From NCBI RefSeq assembly GCF_002498065.1, contig NZ_DAFZ01000004.1:1-35277 (forward strand): DNA of 35,277 nucleotides. Direction: 5' to 3'. Both the position numbers and the translations under genes were made by a program. Shown here in pieces: positions 14,817-23,124 of the stretch. How positions within the stretch are numbered: position 1 is the first letter of the stretch; every line of letters starts with the position of its first letter. This DNA is from Methanoculleus sp. UBA208 (GTDB lineage: Archaea > Halobacteriota > Methanomicrobia > Methanomicrobiales > Methanoculleaceae). Under the pieces are notes generated by a model. It was not told where the DNA came from. It ran no database searches and saw nothing but the letters and a program-made list of their open reading frames with translations.

Positions 14817-15433
14817 CACTCCGTCCCTCCAATCCTGACGACATTCGTCTGCTTGAGCGCTTCAAACGTCGCCTTCGCGTAGTTGATGGTCGTCCGGGTC
14901 TGTCCCCGGTTGAAGGCCCAGACGTCCTTGATGCCTGCAAGCGTCAGGACCTTCTTCGGGATATCCCCGGTCACGAGGCCGATACCCTGCGGGGCGGGCT
15001 TCAGCGTCACCCGGACGCTGCCTGCCTTCCCGGTCACTTCGATCGGGATCGAGTGCCCGGTGTCGCAACCACACTCCCAGCTCCCGCATCCCCGGGAAAC
15101 CTTGATGAGGTTCAGTTTTGCGTTTACGATTGCTTTCTGGATCGCGTTGCCGACTTGGACGTCCTTCCCCTGGCCGAACCCGACGTAGCCGTTCCTGTTG
15201 CCGACCACCACGACGGTGCGGAACTTCACACGGCGACCCGAGTCCGTCATCCGCTGGACCATGTTGATGTCCAGCACCTCGTCCTCCAGGTCGGGCAGGA
15301 GGAGATCGACGATCTGAGGCTCCTTGATCGGCCTGCCGCTCGCGAGCACCTCATCGATACTGGTGATCTCGCCTGCGGCGACCATGCGCCCGAGACCGGT
15401 GAGCGGAATCCATTCTTCCTGTACGTATGCCAT
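14816..15433 (-). CDS. rps5: Small ribosomal subunit protein uS5
   Basis: 30S protein that contributes to decoding accuracy and the mRNA entry site. It has 205 residues, including the archaeal N-terminal extension (WIPLTGLGRMVAAGEITSID). The double-stranded-RNA-binding S5 domain includes VKFRTVVVVGNRNGYVGFGQ and the second half ends in GIKDVWAFNRGQTRTTINYA. An archaeal insertion SRGCGSWECGCDTGHS has three Cys that could bind metal. The start has GGTGTGAC just upstream, and the gene is 1 bp from the rpl18 stop. Confidence 0.96.
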   Translation of the reverse strand: MAYVQEEWIPLTGLGRMVAAGEITSIDEVLASGRPIKEPQIVDLLLPDLEDEVLDINMVQRMTDSGRRVKFRTVVVVGNRNGYVGFGQGKDVQVGNAIQKAIVNAKLNLIKVSRGCGSWECGCDTGHSIPIEVTGKAGSVRVTLKPAPQGIGLVTGDIPKKVLTLAGIKDVWAFNRGQTRTTINYAKATFEALKQTNVVRIGGTE

Positions 15434-15434
15434 G

Positions 15435-15962
15435 TCACACCAGCTCCTTCTTGATGGCCAGAGCCACAGCCTCTACATTCGCTACCAGGTCGCCCGCCCG
15501 CTCGGGAGCATACCCGGCGATGTGGGCACCCTTGAGCCGCTCCTCGTCGGGGAGGATCGACTCGCCATAGGGGATATCAAGACCCGCATCCACTGCCCCC
15601 TTAAGGGCGGCAAAGACACGCGCTCCGGGTTTTGCCCGGGCAAGCCCGATATCCAGGATGGCATTCCCATACCCGGCGTTCAACGCCTTGACCGCAAACA
15701 GCATGCCGGTCAGGTAGGCGGCCGGTGTGCTCGCAGTCGTTCCCTCGTAGCCGTAGCCGGCAAGTTCGGCCGAGTATGCGGCCACCAGGGTGCGGTCCCC
15801 TTCGATCTCGGGAACGACCAGCTGCACGATGATCTGCCGGTTCGTCCTCCGGACGACCATCCTCGGGCTTCCCGACGACAGGAGCGACATCCGCTTGTAG
15901 TAGTCAGTCTTGCCCTCGTGCCGCCTTCGGAAGGGCACGAAGTATCTTGGGCCGGTTGCCAT
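15435..15962 (-). CDS. rpl18: Large ribosomal subunit protein uL18
   Basis: 5S rRNA-binding protein of the central protuberance. It is 175 residues long, the archaeal form, beginning MATGPRYFVPFRRRHEGKTD with RMSLLSSGSPRMVVRRTNRQ following, which is the family's rRNA-contacting region. The ATG overlaps the rpl19e stop (TAATG), with GGAGGATGAAATA ahead of it. Confidence 0.95.
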   Translation of the reverse strand: MATGPRYFVPFRRRHEGKTDYYKRMSLLSSGSPRMVVRRTNRQIIVQLVVPEIEGDRTLVAAYSAELAGYGYEGTTASTPAAYLTGMLFAVKALNAGYGNAILDIGLARAKPGARVFAALKGAVDAGLDIPYGESILPDEERLKGAHIAGYAPERAGDLVANVEAVALAIKKELV

Positions 15963-16414
15963 TATTTCATCCTCCCTGCCGTTATCTCAATCTGAGCCGC
16001 AAGGTGCGACACACTCCGGAACTGGCCTCCGGAAGCCCGCCGGTACATAACGCGGTAAAGACTCCTCTCGATTGTACCCTCTTCACGCATCTCGCGCAGA
16101 GTGCGCCTCTGCGCCCGGATCTTCCTGATCCATGACCGTTTGCTGGAGCCGCGAGCCCCGGCGGCACCCTTCCTCCGCCCCGGTCCTTTCCGGTGGCCGT
16201 AGGAACGCTTTGCAATCCGTACCCGGGCCCGGCCGCGGCTGTTCCCCTTCACGGGGTGCGCCCTGATCGCGCCTTCCGCGACAAGCTCGCGCAGATCGCT
16301 TCTGGAGATGGCCGCCTCGATATCGGCCTGACGCTCGGGATCGAACCAGACACGGTTGATCCCGCACTTGAGAACGGCGGCCGCCATTCGCTTCTGGCTG
16401 GCGAGATCACTCAT
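15962..16414 (-). CDS. rpl19e: Large ribosomal subunit protein eL19
   Basis: Archaeal/eukaryal-specific 50S protein with 150 residues. The conserved start MSDLASQKRMAAAVLKCGIN and the very basic middle (SYGHRKGPGRRKGAAGARGS) identify it. Shine-Dalgarno GAGGTGAACGAGG precedes the ATG, which overlaps the end of rpl32e by 8 bp. Confidence 0.95.
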   Translation of the reverse strand: MSDLASQKRMAAAVLKCGINRVWFDPERQADIEAAISRSDLRELVAEGAIRAHPVKGNSRGRARVRIAKRSYGHRKGPGRRKGAAGARGSSKRSWIRKIRAQRRTLREMREEGTIERSLYRVMYRRASGGQFRSVSHLAAQIEITAGRMK

Positions 16415-16841
16415 CCTCGTTCACCTCTTCTTCTTCGGTTGCAGCAGGTATCTCGGCCGCACGGGTGAGGTCCTTTGCGTTCAGCACCTTGAGCCCCAGT
16501 TCCAGGGCCCGCGTCTGAATCGCTTCACGCTTCCTGTTGCCCACAGATCCGCCGATCCGGACGGCCTGGATCTCCGGGTTCAGTCCCGCAAGTTCTGCCG
16601 GTGTGAAGACCCGTACCTCCTCATAGCCGCTCGGGTGCATGCCGCGGATCGCGGCAGGGCTCCCGTATCCCGGCCGGGGAAGGGCGCCCTTTGCTCTGAA
16701 CTGCCGTCTCTGCTTATTGTGCAGACCACGCGGACGCCGCCAGACATCTGCCAGCTTCGCTTTGCGGTGAATCCCCCGCCTCTTGAAGGCGGGCTTGTTG
16801 TGCCGGATGCGGACGCGGATCAGTCTTCTTGTTTCATCCAT
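16407..16841 (-). CDS. rpl32e: Large ribosomal subunit protein eL32
   Basis: Archaeal/eukaryal-specific 50S protein. The ATG at 16841 gives 144 residues starting MDETRRLIRVRIRHNKPAF. It is preferred to a GTG at 16850, which overlaps the rpl6 stop and lies too close to GAGAGGG to use it. The core includes WRRPRGLHNKQRRQFRAKGA and GYGSPAAIRGMHPSGYEEV. An acidic tail (EEEEVNEDE) closes the protein, a halotolerance-like feature also seen in uS3 here. Confidence 0.94.
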   Translation of the reverse strand: MDETRRLIRVRIRHNKPAFKRRGIHRKAKLADVWRRPRGLHNKQRRQFRAKGALPRPGYGSPAAIRGMHPSGYEEVRVFTPAELAGLNPEIQAVRIGGSVGNRKREAIQTRALELGLKVLNAKDLTRAAEIPAATEEEEVNEDE

Positions 16842-16846
16842 CGGTT

Positions 16847-17371
16847 TCACGCCCTCTCGGTGATGTAGATGCCGTCCTGGAACACCCGGGGGTCACGCTT
16901 CGTGATCCTGGTCGCGTGCTCGATGTTTGCGGCCGTGTTGCCCACCTTCTCCTTGTCGATGCCGGTGAGAGTCACCTCGTCGTTTCCAAGCTTGATGGTG
17001 ACGCCCTCGATGATCTTTGCGGTCCGGGACTGTTTTTCGCCAAGGAAGTTGTTGATCTCAAGGCGGTTGCCCTGCAGTTTGAGCTGGATCGGGAAGTGGC
17101 TGTAGACCACTTTCATGCGATACTCGTAACCGTCGACGACGCCCCGGATCATGTTCTTTACATGGGCCTCGAGCGTGCCGGTCATGGCAAGGATCCGCTT
17201 CTTGTCGGATGCCGTGGAGACGACGACCTCGCCGTCTTCGACCTTGAGGTCGATCTGCGGGAAGCGCATGTCACGAGCCAGTGTGCCCTTCGGTCCTGAA
17301 ACCGTGAGCACGCTGCCTTCAAGCGTGATGTCCACACCGGGAGGGATCTCGACCTGTCGTGTTATTCCCAT
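16847..17371 (-). CDS. rpl6: Large ribosomal subunit protein uL6
   Basis: 50S protein near the factor-binding site, 174 residues with two related domains. Recognisable are VSGPKGTLARDMRFP in domain 1 and the C-terminal TRITKRDPRVFQDGIYITER. Shine-Dalgarno GGAGGG stands 8 bases before the ATG. The gene is 15 bp from rps8 and overlaps a possible GTG of rpl32e. Confidence 0.95.
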   Translation of the reverse strand: MGITRQVEIPPGVDITLEGSVLTVSGPKGTLARDMRFPQIDLKVEDGEVVVSTASDKKRILAMTGTLEAHVKNMIRGVVDGYEYRMKVVYSHFPIQLKLQGNRLEINNFLGEKQSRTAKIIEGVTIKLGNDEVTLTGIDKEKVGNTAANIEHATRITKRDPRVFQDGIYITERA

Positions 17372-17386
17372 ACTCTTCTCCCTCCT

Positions 17387-17779
17387 TTAGTAGACGTATC
17401 CCAGCAACTGCCCGCCGATACCCTCGCTCCGGGCCTGTGCGTGGGAGAGAACCCCCTTCGAGGTGGAGACTATCAGGATGCCGAAGTTCTTTGCGGGGAG
17501 GTACTGCGACTCCCAGTATTCCATGTCAGCCATCGCCACCGGGAACCGGGGGGTGATGGCGCCACACTTATTGATCGTTCCGGAGAGTTGAACCCGGAAC
17601 TGGCCGCCGCGGCCGTCGTCAATGAACTCGAAGCCGCCGATAAAGCCGTTTTCCTGCATAACGCGGAGCATTGCACCGAGGAGCTTGCTGGCGGGTTCGA
17701 CAATAACCTCGCTCTTTCCAGCATCGCCGGCATTCTTGATCGTGCTCATCGCGTCAGCGATTGGATTCAGTCGTGCCAT
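17387..17779 (-). CDS. rps8: Small ribosomal subunit protein uS8
   Basis: Primary 16S rRNA-binding protein and, in several organisms, an autoregulator of its operon. It is 130 residues, the archaeal length, starting MARLNPIADAMSTIKNAGDA and ending with the signature STSKGVLSHAQARSEGIGGQ then LLGYVY. It lies 12 bp after rps14 with AGGGG in the gap. Confidence 0.96.
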   Translation of the reverse strand: MARLNPIADAMSTIKNAGDAGKSEVIVEPASKLLGAMLRVMQENGFIGGFEFIDDGRGGQFRVQLSGTINKCGAITPRFPVAMADMEYWESQYLPAKNFGILIVSTSKGVLSHAQARSEGIGGQLLGYVY

Positions 17780-17791
17780 ATTCTCTAACCC

Positions 17792-17971
17792 CTAGTTCAT
17801 CTTCTTGAAGCCCATCTTGCCTGCCCACTCGCGGAAGCACTGGCGGCAGAAGTAGATGCCGTACTTACGCACAAGGCCCTGCTTCCGGCCACAGATGCGG
17901 CACTCGTTCGCGCCACGGCCGAATTTTCTTACGTTTCCGCCTGAAGCAGGCGCTCCTGACTCTTCTGCCAT
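17792..17971 (-). CDS. rps14: Small ribosomal subunit protein uS14, zinc type
   Basis: A short 30S protein of 59 residues. I translated it directly: it starts MAEESGAPASGGNVRKFGRG and ends EWAGKMGFKKMN. Two Cys pairs, in NECRICGR and FCRQCFRE, form the zinc knuckle of the archaeal S14 form. The ATG at 17971 has GGAGGTGTAAGGC directly upstream. It sits between rpl5 and rps8 as in other archaeal spc operons. Confidence 0.95.
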   Translation of the reverse strand: MAEESGAPASGGNVRKFGRGANECRICGRKQGLVRKYGIYFCRQCFREWAGKMGFKKMN

Positions 17972-17974
17972 GCC

Positions 17975-18478
17975 TTACACCTCCACCTGGTAGCGTTCGC
18001 GCATGAATGCGATGGCTTCTTCTTTACTCACTTTCTGGGCCTCCGGCAGTTTCCTGCGCTCGACATTCCTGCGCGCGATCCGCACGCCTTTGTGCTCGAG
18101 CACCACGTTGATGTCCATGCCGTATATCCCGATTGTCGGGTCGTAAGACATGCCCGGAAAGTCGGTATGCTCTTCGATGCCGAAGGAGACGTTCCCGGTC
18201 CGGTCGAACTGCGAGGGTGCGAGCTGCCGCTCGACTATCCCGAGCGCGGTCGTGATGAACTTCTCGGCGTTCTCCCGGCGCAGGGTGACCTTGCACCCGA
18301 TGGGTGCGCCCTTCCGGATACCGAACGCCGGCTGGGTCCGCTTGGCGATGGTGCGAACGGGTTTCTGGCCGGTGATCTGCTTCACGAGGTCTTCGGCCTT
18401 GACCAGCCGCTCGCCGCTCTCGCCGACGCCCATGTGCACGACGACCTTGTCGATGTAGACGTCCTTCATCGCGCTCAT
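17975..18478 (-). CDS. rpl5: Large ribosomal subunit protein uL5
   Basis: 5S rRNA- and P-site tRNA-contacting 50S protein, 167 residues. It begins MSAMKDVYIDKVVVHMGVGE and holds GQKPVRTIAKRTQPAFGIRK, the conserved family segment. The ATG overlaps the rps4e stop (ATGA), and the stop lies 3 bp before the rps14 start. Confidence 0.96.
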   Translation of the reverse strand: MSAMKDVYIDKVVVHMGVGESGERLVKAEDLVKQITGQKPVRTIAKRTQPAFGIRKGAPIGCKVTLRRENAEKFITTALGIVERQLAPSQFDRTGNVSFGIEEHTDFPGMSYDPTIGIYGMDINVVLEHKGVRIARRNVERRKLPEAQKVSKEEAIAFMRERYQVEV

Positions 18479-19209
18479 GCCGAACCCTCCAGTTCAGGTG
18501 CAATCGCGGAGCGGCCGACCATGAATATGTACTCGTCGATGGTCTCAAACCGCTCGTCGGCCGAGTCGTCCACGAGAACCACGCGGTTCGGAACGGAACT
18601 CCCCGTCTTGACGATCTCGACGATCCTGCCGACCTTGCCGGAGTGCTTTCCACCGACGACCATGGCCACGTTGCCTTCCGCGAAGGGGAAGTGGTCGACG
18701 ATCCGGAACCGGTCTTCACCGGCCGTTCCATCCCCGAGGGTCACCACGACGGAGTCTTTTGCCCTGTAGGTGTTGTCGGCGAGGATGTTTGCGCCGTATG
18801 CAAGGTTCAACTGCACCTTGCCGCCCCGGATCGTGGTCTTGTTCCGGATCTTGCAGAGCCGGGTCTTTGCCGATTCCGCCGGGATCTCGACGGCAACCAG
18901 GTTGCCCCGCATATCGAGCTGGATGCGGTAGTGCTTTCCGAGCTTCGGGATCGAGACGATATCAAAGACGCCGAGACCCATCTGGGGGTTCCTGCAGGCC
19001 CGCCCGTTGACGATGACGTCCCGCTGGTGCAGGATCTTTTTGACCTCGCTTGCGTTCTGTGCAAGACCGATGTGCTCGCGGAGCCAGACACCGGCCGGCA
19101 ATGCGGCGGCGTTGTGAGGGCCCGGGGCGGTCTTCATGACGAATTTCTGTACTTTCTTCGGGATATGCCAGGATCCTGGCGCTACCAGCCGCTTGAGATG
19201 CTTGGACAT
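18475..19209 (-). CDS. rps4e: Small ribosomal subunit protein eS4
   Basis: Archaeal/eukaryal S4e, 244 residues. The N-terminus is MSKHLKRLVAPGSWHIPKKV. An S4-type RNA-binding domain lies around residues 40-100 (NASEVKKILHQRDVIVNGR), and a KOW motif near residues 175-200 (MVVGGKHSGKVGRIVEIVKT). Its start overlaps the rpl24 stop (TAATG), so translation is coupled. Confidence 0.96.
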   Translation of the reverse strand: MSKHLKRLVAPGSWHIPKKVQKFVMKTAPGPHNAAALPAGVWLREHIGLAQNASEVKKILHQRDVIVNGRACRNPQMGLGVFDIVSIPKLGKHYRIQLDMRGNLVAVEIPAESAKTRLCKIRNKTTIRGGKVQLNLAYGANILADNTYRAKDSVVVTLGDGTAGEDRFRIVDHFPFAEGNVAMVVGGKHSGKVGRIVEIVKTGSSVPNRVVLVDDSADERFETIDEYIFMVGRSAIAPELEGSA

Positions 19210-19574
19210 TATGCTCCGCCTCCGAGTCTCTCCTCACGTAGTTTGTCTTTCAGGTTGAGCTTCGTGATCTGCACGTTCGAGGGATCGACCGGCCGGGGAA
19301 CCTCGGTTCCATCCGCCTTCGTCACCATCACGCCGTGCACGATCAGCCGGCACGTCTTCATGTCTACCGCATCGACGACGCCTTCATCACCGGCGAAATC
19401 TCCGCGGAGCACTTTCACGGTGTCACCCTTGACCACACGGGTTCTCCGGGAGTCGTACTTCCCACGGAGCTCGGGGGAGAGTGATGCGGAGAGGAACCGG
19501 CCCCGGGTGTGGTTCGGTGCGTTGTAACGCGCCTTGCGCTGTTTCCTCGGCTGTTTGCTAACTATGCGTACCAT
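19209..19574 (-). CDS. rpl24: Large ribosomal subunit protein uL24
   Basis: Early-assembly 50S protein with a KOW domain; 121 residues. The basic start MVRIVSKQPRKQRKARYNAP is followed by the KOW region TRVVKGDTVKVLRGDFAGDE. AAGGTGTGG lies upstream of the ATG, and the gene begins 13 bp after the rpl14 stop. Confidence 0.95.
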   Translation of the reverse strand: MVRIVSKQPRKQRKARYNAPNHTRGRFLSASLSPELRGKYDSRRTRVVKGDTVKVLRGDFAGDEGVVDAVDMKTCRLIVHGVMVTKADGTEVPRPVDPSNVQITKLNLKDKLREERLGGGA

Positions 19575-19587
19575 TTTTCACCACACC

Positions 19588-19986
19588 TTACACGATTATC
19601 GTCGCCATGGAGGCGATCTTCGGGAACCGCTCGGCGATCTCGCGGGGGACGGCGCCCTTGATCTCTGTTCCCTTCGGCTCGCCGCGCTCGTTGATGAGCA
19701 CCATGGCGTTGTCCTCGAATGAGAGACGGATGCCGTTCGGACGGCGGATCTCCTTCTTCTGCCGGATGACCACCGCTTTCTCGAGCTTCCTCCGCATGTC
19801 GGGAGTGCCCTTCTTGACGCTCACGGTCGCGACGTCGCCGACGCCCATGCAGGGCTGCCGGCGCCGGACACCATGATAACGGTCGACCGAGACGACCTCC
19901 ACGAGCCGTGCGCCGGTGTTGTCGGAACAGACCATCCGGGAGCCGGTGGCGAGGGCGCGCGGAATGGTCGACTGCATCGCCTTCAT
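19588..19986 (-). CDS. rpl14: Large ribosomal subunit protein uL14
   Basis: 50S interface protein, 132 residues, recognised by MVCSDNTGARLVEVVSVDRY, the VSVKKGTPDMRRKLEKAVVI segment and the C-terminal VPREIAERFPKIASMATIIV. The ATG at 19986 overlaps the rps17 stop. An ATG three codons later (19977), preceded by AAGG, is an equally possible start. Confidence 0.95.
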   Translation of the reverse strand: MKAMQSTIPRALATGSRMVCSDNTGARLVEVVSVDRYHGVRRRQPCMGVGDVATVSVKKGTPDMRRKLEKAVVIRQKKEIRRPNGIRLSFEDNAMVLINERGEPKGTEIKGAVPREIAERFPKIASMATIIV

Positions 19987-20309
19987 CCCTTCATCACCTC
20001 AACCACCACGAAGTTCTTGGTCTTTGAGAGCGGCCTGCACTCTGCGATCCGGACCACGTCGCCCACGCCCGCATTGATGCAGGGTGTGCTATGGGCATGG
20101 TACCGGGATCTGCGTTTCTCGTACCGCTTGTATTTCTTGACGTAGTGGAGGAACTCACGCTCCACAACGACGGTACCGTTCATACGGTCGCTCACGACTT
20201 TGCCGGTAATCACCTGGCCGCGTACCGGCAAAGTGCCGTGAAACGGACAATTTGCGTCCTCACATTCCGCTTCAGGAATGGGAACGTCCAACCCAATGTT
20301 TCGTGCCAT
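19983..20309 (-). CDS. rps17: Small ribosomal subunit protein uS17
   Basis: 30S assembly protein with an OB fold; 108 residues, the archaeal form. It starts MARNIGLDVPIPEAECEDAN, continues CPFHGTLPVRGQVITGKVVS and has the family stretch VVEREFLHYVKKYKRYEKRR. Shine-Dalgarno GAGGATGA precedes the ATG by about 4 bases. Confidence 0.95.
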   Translation of the reverse strand: MARNIGLDVPIPEAECEDANCPFHGTLPVRGQVITGKVVSDRMNGTVVVEREFLHYVKKYKRYEKRRSRYHAHSTPCINAGVGDVVRIAECRPLSKTKNFVVVEVMKG

Positions 20310-20322
20310 TATTCATCCTCGT

Positions 20323-20595
20323 TTATCTGATGCGCATGCTGATCCGCCGCTCCGGCTGTGTCTCCAGGCTCGACCCGTCGACGTCGACGGTCGTGCCGTC
20401 GGGGAGCCGGAGGCGGAACACGCTGAACCGTTTTGGTATCTGCTTTTCTCCCCGCCCGGTCAGGATCACCAGGGTATTTCTGGTCTCATCAGTGACGTGA
20501 CCCGATACCCCGGCATGACCCGGGTTGCTCGCACGAACTACCAGAACGTCCAGGCCGATCAACTCGTGCCGCAGGACGTTCTGGGGAGAGATCAT
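20323..20595 (-). CDS. rnp1: Ribonuclease P protein component 1 (Rpp29/Pop4)
   Basis: Protein subunit of archaeal RNase P, which trims tRNA 5' ends. It is 90 residues long, with an Sm-like barrel: HELIGLDVLVVRASNPGHAG, then GHVTDETRNTLVILTGRGEK and the conserved KRFSVFRLRLPDGTTVDVDG segment. The ATG overlaps the rpl29 stop (ATGA) and has GGAGGAACGC ahead of it. Many archaea carry an eIF1/SUI1 gene between rpl29 and rnp1, but here the two genes overlap directly. Confidence 0.94.
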   Translation of the reverse strand: MISPQNVLRHELIGLDVLVVRASNPGHAGVSGHVTDETRNTLVILTGRGEKQIPKRFSVFRLRLPDGTTVDVDGSSLETQPERRISMRIR

Positions 20596-20795
20596 GCGTT
20601 CCTCCGTGCGTTCTTCTCGGTTTTGATGCGCGCAATCGTCCTCTTAACCTCGCGGATCCGCCCGGGGTTCTCGGTGGCGCCGCCGGCGCTGACCTTGCCG
20701 CGCTCCTGGAGCAGTTCGAGGGAGAGTTTCTGCTCCTGCTCGAGGAGTTCGGTGTCGGAGAGCTGCTTCACTTCCTGTGCGCGAAAGATTGCCAT
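20592..20795 (-). CDS. rpl29: Large ribosomal subunit protein uL29
   Basis: Small helical 50S protein near the exit tunnel; 67 residues, starting MAIFRAQEVKQLSDTELLEQ and holding NPGRIREVKRTIARIKTEKN. The ATG follows the rps3 stop directly (TAAATG) with GAGGAGAGG upstream. Confidence 0.95.
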   Translation of the reverse strand: MAIFRAQEVKQLSDTELLEQEQKLSLELLQERGKVSAGGATENPGRIREVKRTIARIKTEKNARRNA

Positions 20796-21503
20796 TTACC
20801 TCTCCTCCTCTATGTACTCCTCTTCGGATGTCTCCTCGAACTCCTCTTCGAACACGTCTTCGCCGACTTCTTCGGCCTCGATCGGTTCCGCCGGGGCCTT
20901 CTTCGGCTCGGGTTCAAGGACATCGAAGGCGTCGGGCAGCCGTGCGTCCGGCGGCACGATCTTGACCTGAACCCCGATGGTTCCGAGTTTCTTGATCGCG
21001 ACCGCGTAGCCCTTCTCGACGATCGTCTCGCTGGGCTCACCGCAGTGCTTGATGTAACCCTCGGTGAACTTCTGGGTCCGCGACCGGGCGCCGGTCAGTT
21101 TCCCGGCGACGACGACCTCGCAGCCGAGCGCACCGGATTCCATGATCCGGCGGATCGTGCTCTGTCCGGCCTTTCTGAAGTACCAGCCGCGTTCAAGGGC
21201 GTTTGCCAGCCTTTCCGCCATGATCTGGGCGTTGAAGTTGGGGTTCTGGACCTGCTGGACTTCCACCTGCGGGGCCTCGATCTCGTAGTCGGTGGCAAGG
21301 TCCTGGGTAAGCTGGCGGACCTGCTTGCCGCCTTTCCCGATTACGATACCGGGCTTCTCCGCAAAGATGGTCACCTGGGTGCCGAGCGGCGTCCGGGTGA
21401 TGTCCATGCCGCCGTATCCGGCCCGCTTGAGTTCCTTTGTGAGGAACTTCTCGACGCGGACGTTGCGCACGCCTTCCACGATAAACTTCTTCTCGATTGC
21501 CAT
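20796..21503 (-). CDS. rps3: Small ribosomal subunit protein uS3
   Basis: 30S mRNA-entry protein with a type II KH domain, 235 residues. MAIEKKFIVEGVRNVRVEKF begins the protein; the KH loop is in PGIVIGKGGKQVRQL, and the C-terminal domain contains ERGWYFRKAGQSTIRRIMES. The last 40 or so residues are an acidic tail rich in Glu (for example EEEFEETSEEEYIEEER), an extension beyond the rRNA-binding core. Start overlaps the rpl22 stop (TAATG). Confidence 0.96.
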   Translation of the reverse strand: MAIEKKFIVEGVRNVRVEKFLTKELKRAGYGGMDITRTPLGTQVTIFAEKPGIVIGKGGKQVRQLTQDLATDYEIEAPQVEVQQVQNPNFNAQIMAERLANALERGWYFRKAGQSTIRRIMESGALGCEVVVAGKLTGARSRTQKFTEGYIKHCGEPSETIVEKGYAVAIKKLGTIGVQVKIVPPDARLPDAFDVLEPEPKKAPAEPIEAEEVGEDVFEEEFEETSEEEYIEEER

Positions 21504-21970
21504 TACGCCACCTCAGTCACGACGATCTCTATGTTCACGGTCTCCCTGCGCTTCGGGGTGGCGCGACCCATCGCACGTGGGAAGAACGCCCGGAGGCCAC
21601 GGCCCGTGTTGGCGGCAACGTGGTCGATCCGGAGGTTTTCGGTATCAAGGCCGATGTATTCGGCGTTCTTCTCGACGGACTCAAGCAGCCTGATGTAGGC
21701 CTCTGCAGCCTTGACCGGGTACCGGCCGGCGGGCCACTTCGAAAGACCGCGCTTGTGGGCGACGTTCCGGTTGAACCGCTTGAAGGGGATGGCCTTCTTC
21801 AGCGCCACCACGTCGGCGAGGTATGCCTTTGCTTCAGAGGTGGTCATGTTCTTGATGAACCTGGCAATCTCGATCGAGTGCTTGGGAGAGACGGGAAGCT
21901 CGTTCGCCTTTGCGCGAGCGACGTTCTCGCCCTCGATCTTTGCTGAATAACCTGTTCTTGCCATAGCCAT
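21503..21970 (-). CDS. rpl22: Large ribosomal subunit protein uL22
   Basis: 50S exit-tunnel protein. The ATG at 21970 gives 155 residues. It overlaps the rps19 stop codon (TGATG). A GTG one codon earlier and an ATG at 21964 (MARTGYSAKIEGE) are alternatives, the latter matching common family starts. The core includes HSIEIARFIKNMTTSEAKAY and the archaeal insertion FKRFNRNVAHKRGLSKWPAG; the protein ends GRATPKRRETVNIEIVVTEV. Confidence 0.94.
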   Translation of the reverse strand: MAMARTGYSAKIEGENVARAKANELPVSPKHSIEIARFIKNMTTSEAKAYLADVVALKKAIPFKRFNRNVAHKRGLSKWPAGRYPVKAAEAYIRLLESVEKNAEYIGLDTENLRIDHVAANTGRGLRAFFPRAMGRATPKRRETVNIEIVVTEVA

Positions 21971-22383
21971 CACTTCAGCGGTACGTATTTACTCGACCGG
22001 GTAGCACCGATACCGGCGCTGCCGTGGGCCACCCTTCTGCGGGTCAGTGCAAACTCTCCAAGGTAGTGGAAGACCGCCTCGGGCTGAATCTCCACTGCCT
22101 GGAACTCCTTTCCGTTGTGGATCTCGATGGTCCTCCCCACCATCTCGGGCATGATGATCATGTCGCGCAGGTGGGTGCGGATTTTTGCGTCTCCCGACCG
22201 GAGATCCGCGAGGAGTTTCTCGTGCTCCCGGGAGAGACCCCGGTCGAATTTCCTGCGTGCCCGGGCCGGCATGAGCGGCAGCAGCTCGGAGAGAGCCATC
22301 TGCTTTAAGTCCTCAACGGAGTAGCCGCGATAGGTGAACTCCTCGCGGCGCCGCGGCATTCTCTTCTGTGTCTTCTTTGCCAT
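21970..22383 (-). CDS. rps19: Small ribosomal subunit protein uS19
   Basis: 30S head protein, 137 residues in the archaeal form. It begins MAKKTQKRMPRRREEFTYRG and ends with the typical LTRRRVAHGSAGIGATRSSK segment. GAGGGGTGAAGC precedes the ATG, and the rpl2 stop codon lies within this stretch. Confidence 0.95.
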   Translation of the reverse strand: MAKKTQKRMPRRREEFTYRGYSVEDLKQMALSELLPLMPARARRKFDRGLSREHEKLLADLRSGDAKIRTHLRDMIIMPEMVGRTIEIHNGKEFQAVEIQPEAVFHYLGEFALTRRRVAHGSAGIGATRSSKYVPLK

Positions 22384-22393
22384 GCTTCACCCC

Positions 22394-23113
22394 TCACTTC
22401 TTCCACTTGCCGGTTCTCCGGGCGGCAACATGCCCGACCTTTCTTCCCGGGGACGTGCCGCGGGCGACGGTCTTGGGCCGTCCGCAGTGCTGGTGCCCAC
22501 CGCCACCGAACGGGTGGTCGATGACGTTCATGCAGACACCTTTGACGCGAGGCCACTTCTCGGAGGAGGACCTGACGTGGAAGTGCTTCTTTCCTGCCTT
22601 GACGAACGGTTTTTCACCCCGTCCGCCGCCGGCAACGATACCGACGGTTGCCATGCAGGCACCGTTGAACCACTTGTTCTTGCCGCTCGGCATCCGAACA
22701 CCGACCCTGCCGTCGTCGGCCTTGCCGATGACGAGGGCCTGGACACCGCTCGAGCGGACGAACTTGCCGCCGTCGTTGGGCCTGGCTTCGATGTTACAGA
22801 CGTATGCACCGACCGGGACCTCCCGGAGCGGCAGGGTGTTTCCGTTCTTCACCACGCCTCCGGTACCCCAGGAGACCGCATCTCCGACACCGAGCCCTTC
22901 GGTGGCGAGGACGTAGACCTTCTCGCCGTTCTCGAGCCTGGCGAGAGCGATCGGTGCGTGGCGGGCCGGGTCGTGCTCGATGTCGACGACGCGCCCGGAA
23001 ACCAGAGCGTCGTTCTTCCCTACGTGCCGCAGCGCGGCCTTATACCGGTGCGACGGTGCACGGTAGGACGGGCCGCCTTTTCCACGGTTCTGTGCTATAA
23101 TTCTATGTGCCAT
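22394..23113 (-). CDS. rpl2: Large ribosomal subunit protein uL2
   Basis: Highly conserved 50S protein near the peptidyl-transferase centre. The ATG at 23113 (MAHRIIAQNRGKGGPSYRAP) gives 239 residues and has GGTGAG five bases upstream, so it is preferred to a GTG two codons earlier. The diagnostic KGVCMNVIDHPFGGGGHQHC segment with the functional His and the basic C-terminus PGRKVGHVAARRTGKWKK are present. Confidence 0.97.
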   Translation of the reverse strand: MAHRIIAQNRGKGGPSYRAPSHRYKAALRHVGKNDALVSGRVVDIEHDPARHAPIALARLENGEKVYVLATEGLGVGDAVSWGTGGVVKNGNTLPLREVPVGAYVCNIEARPNDGGKFVRSSGVQALVIGKADDGRVGVRMPSGKNKWFNGACMATVGIVAGGGRGEKPFVKAGKKHFHVRSSSEKWPRVKGVCMNVIDHPFGGGGHQHCGRPKTVARGTSPGRKVGHVAARRTGKWKK

Positions 23114-23124
23114 CGTCACTCACC

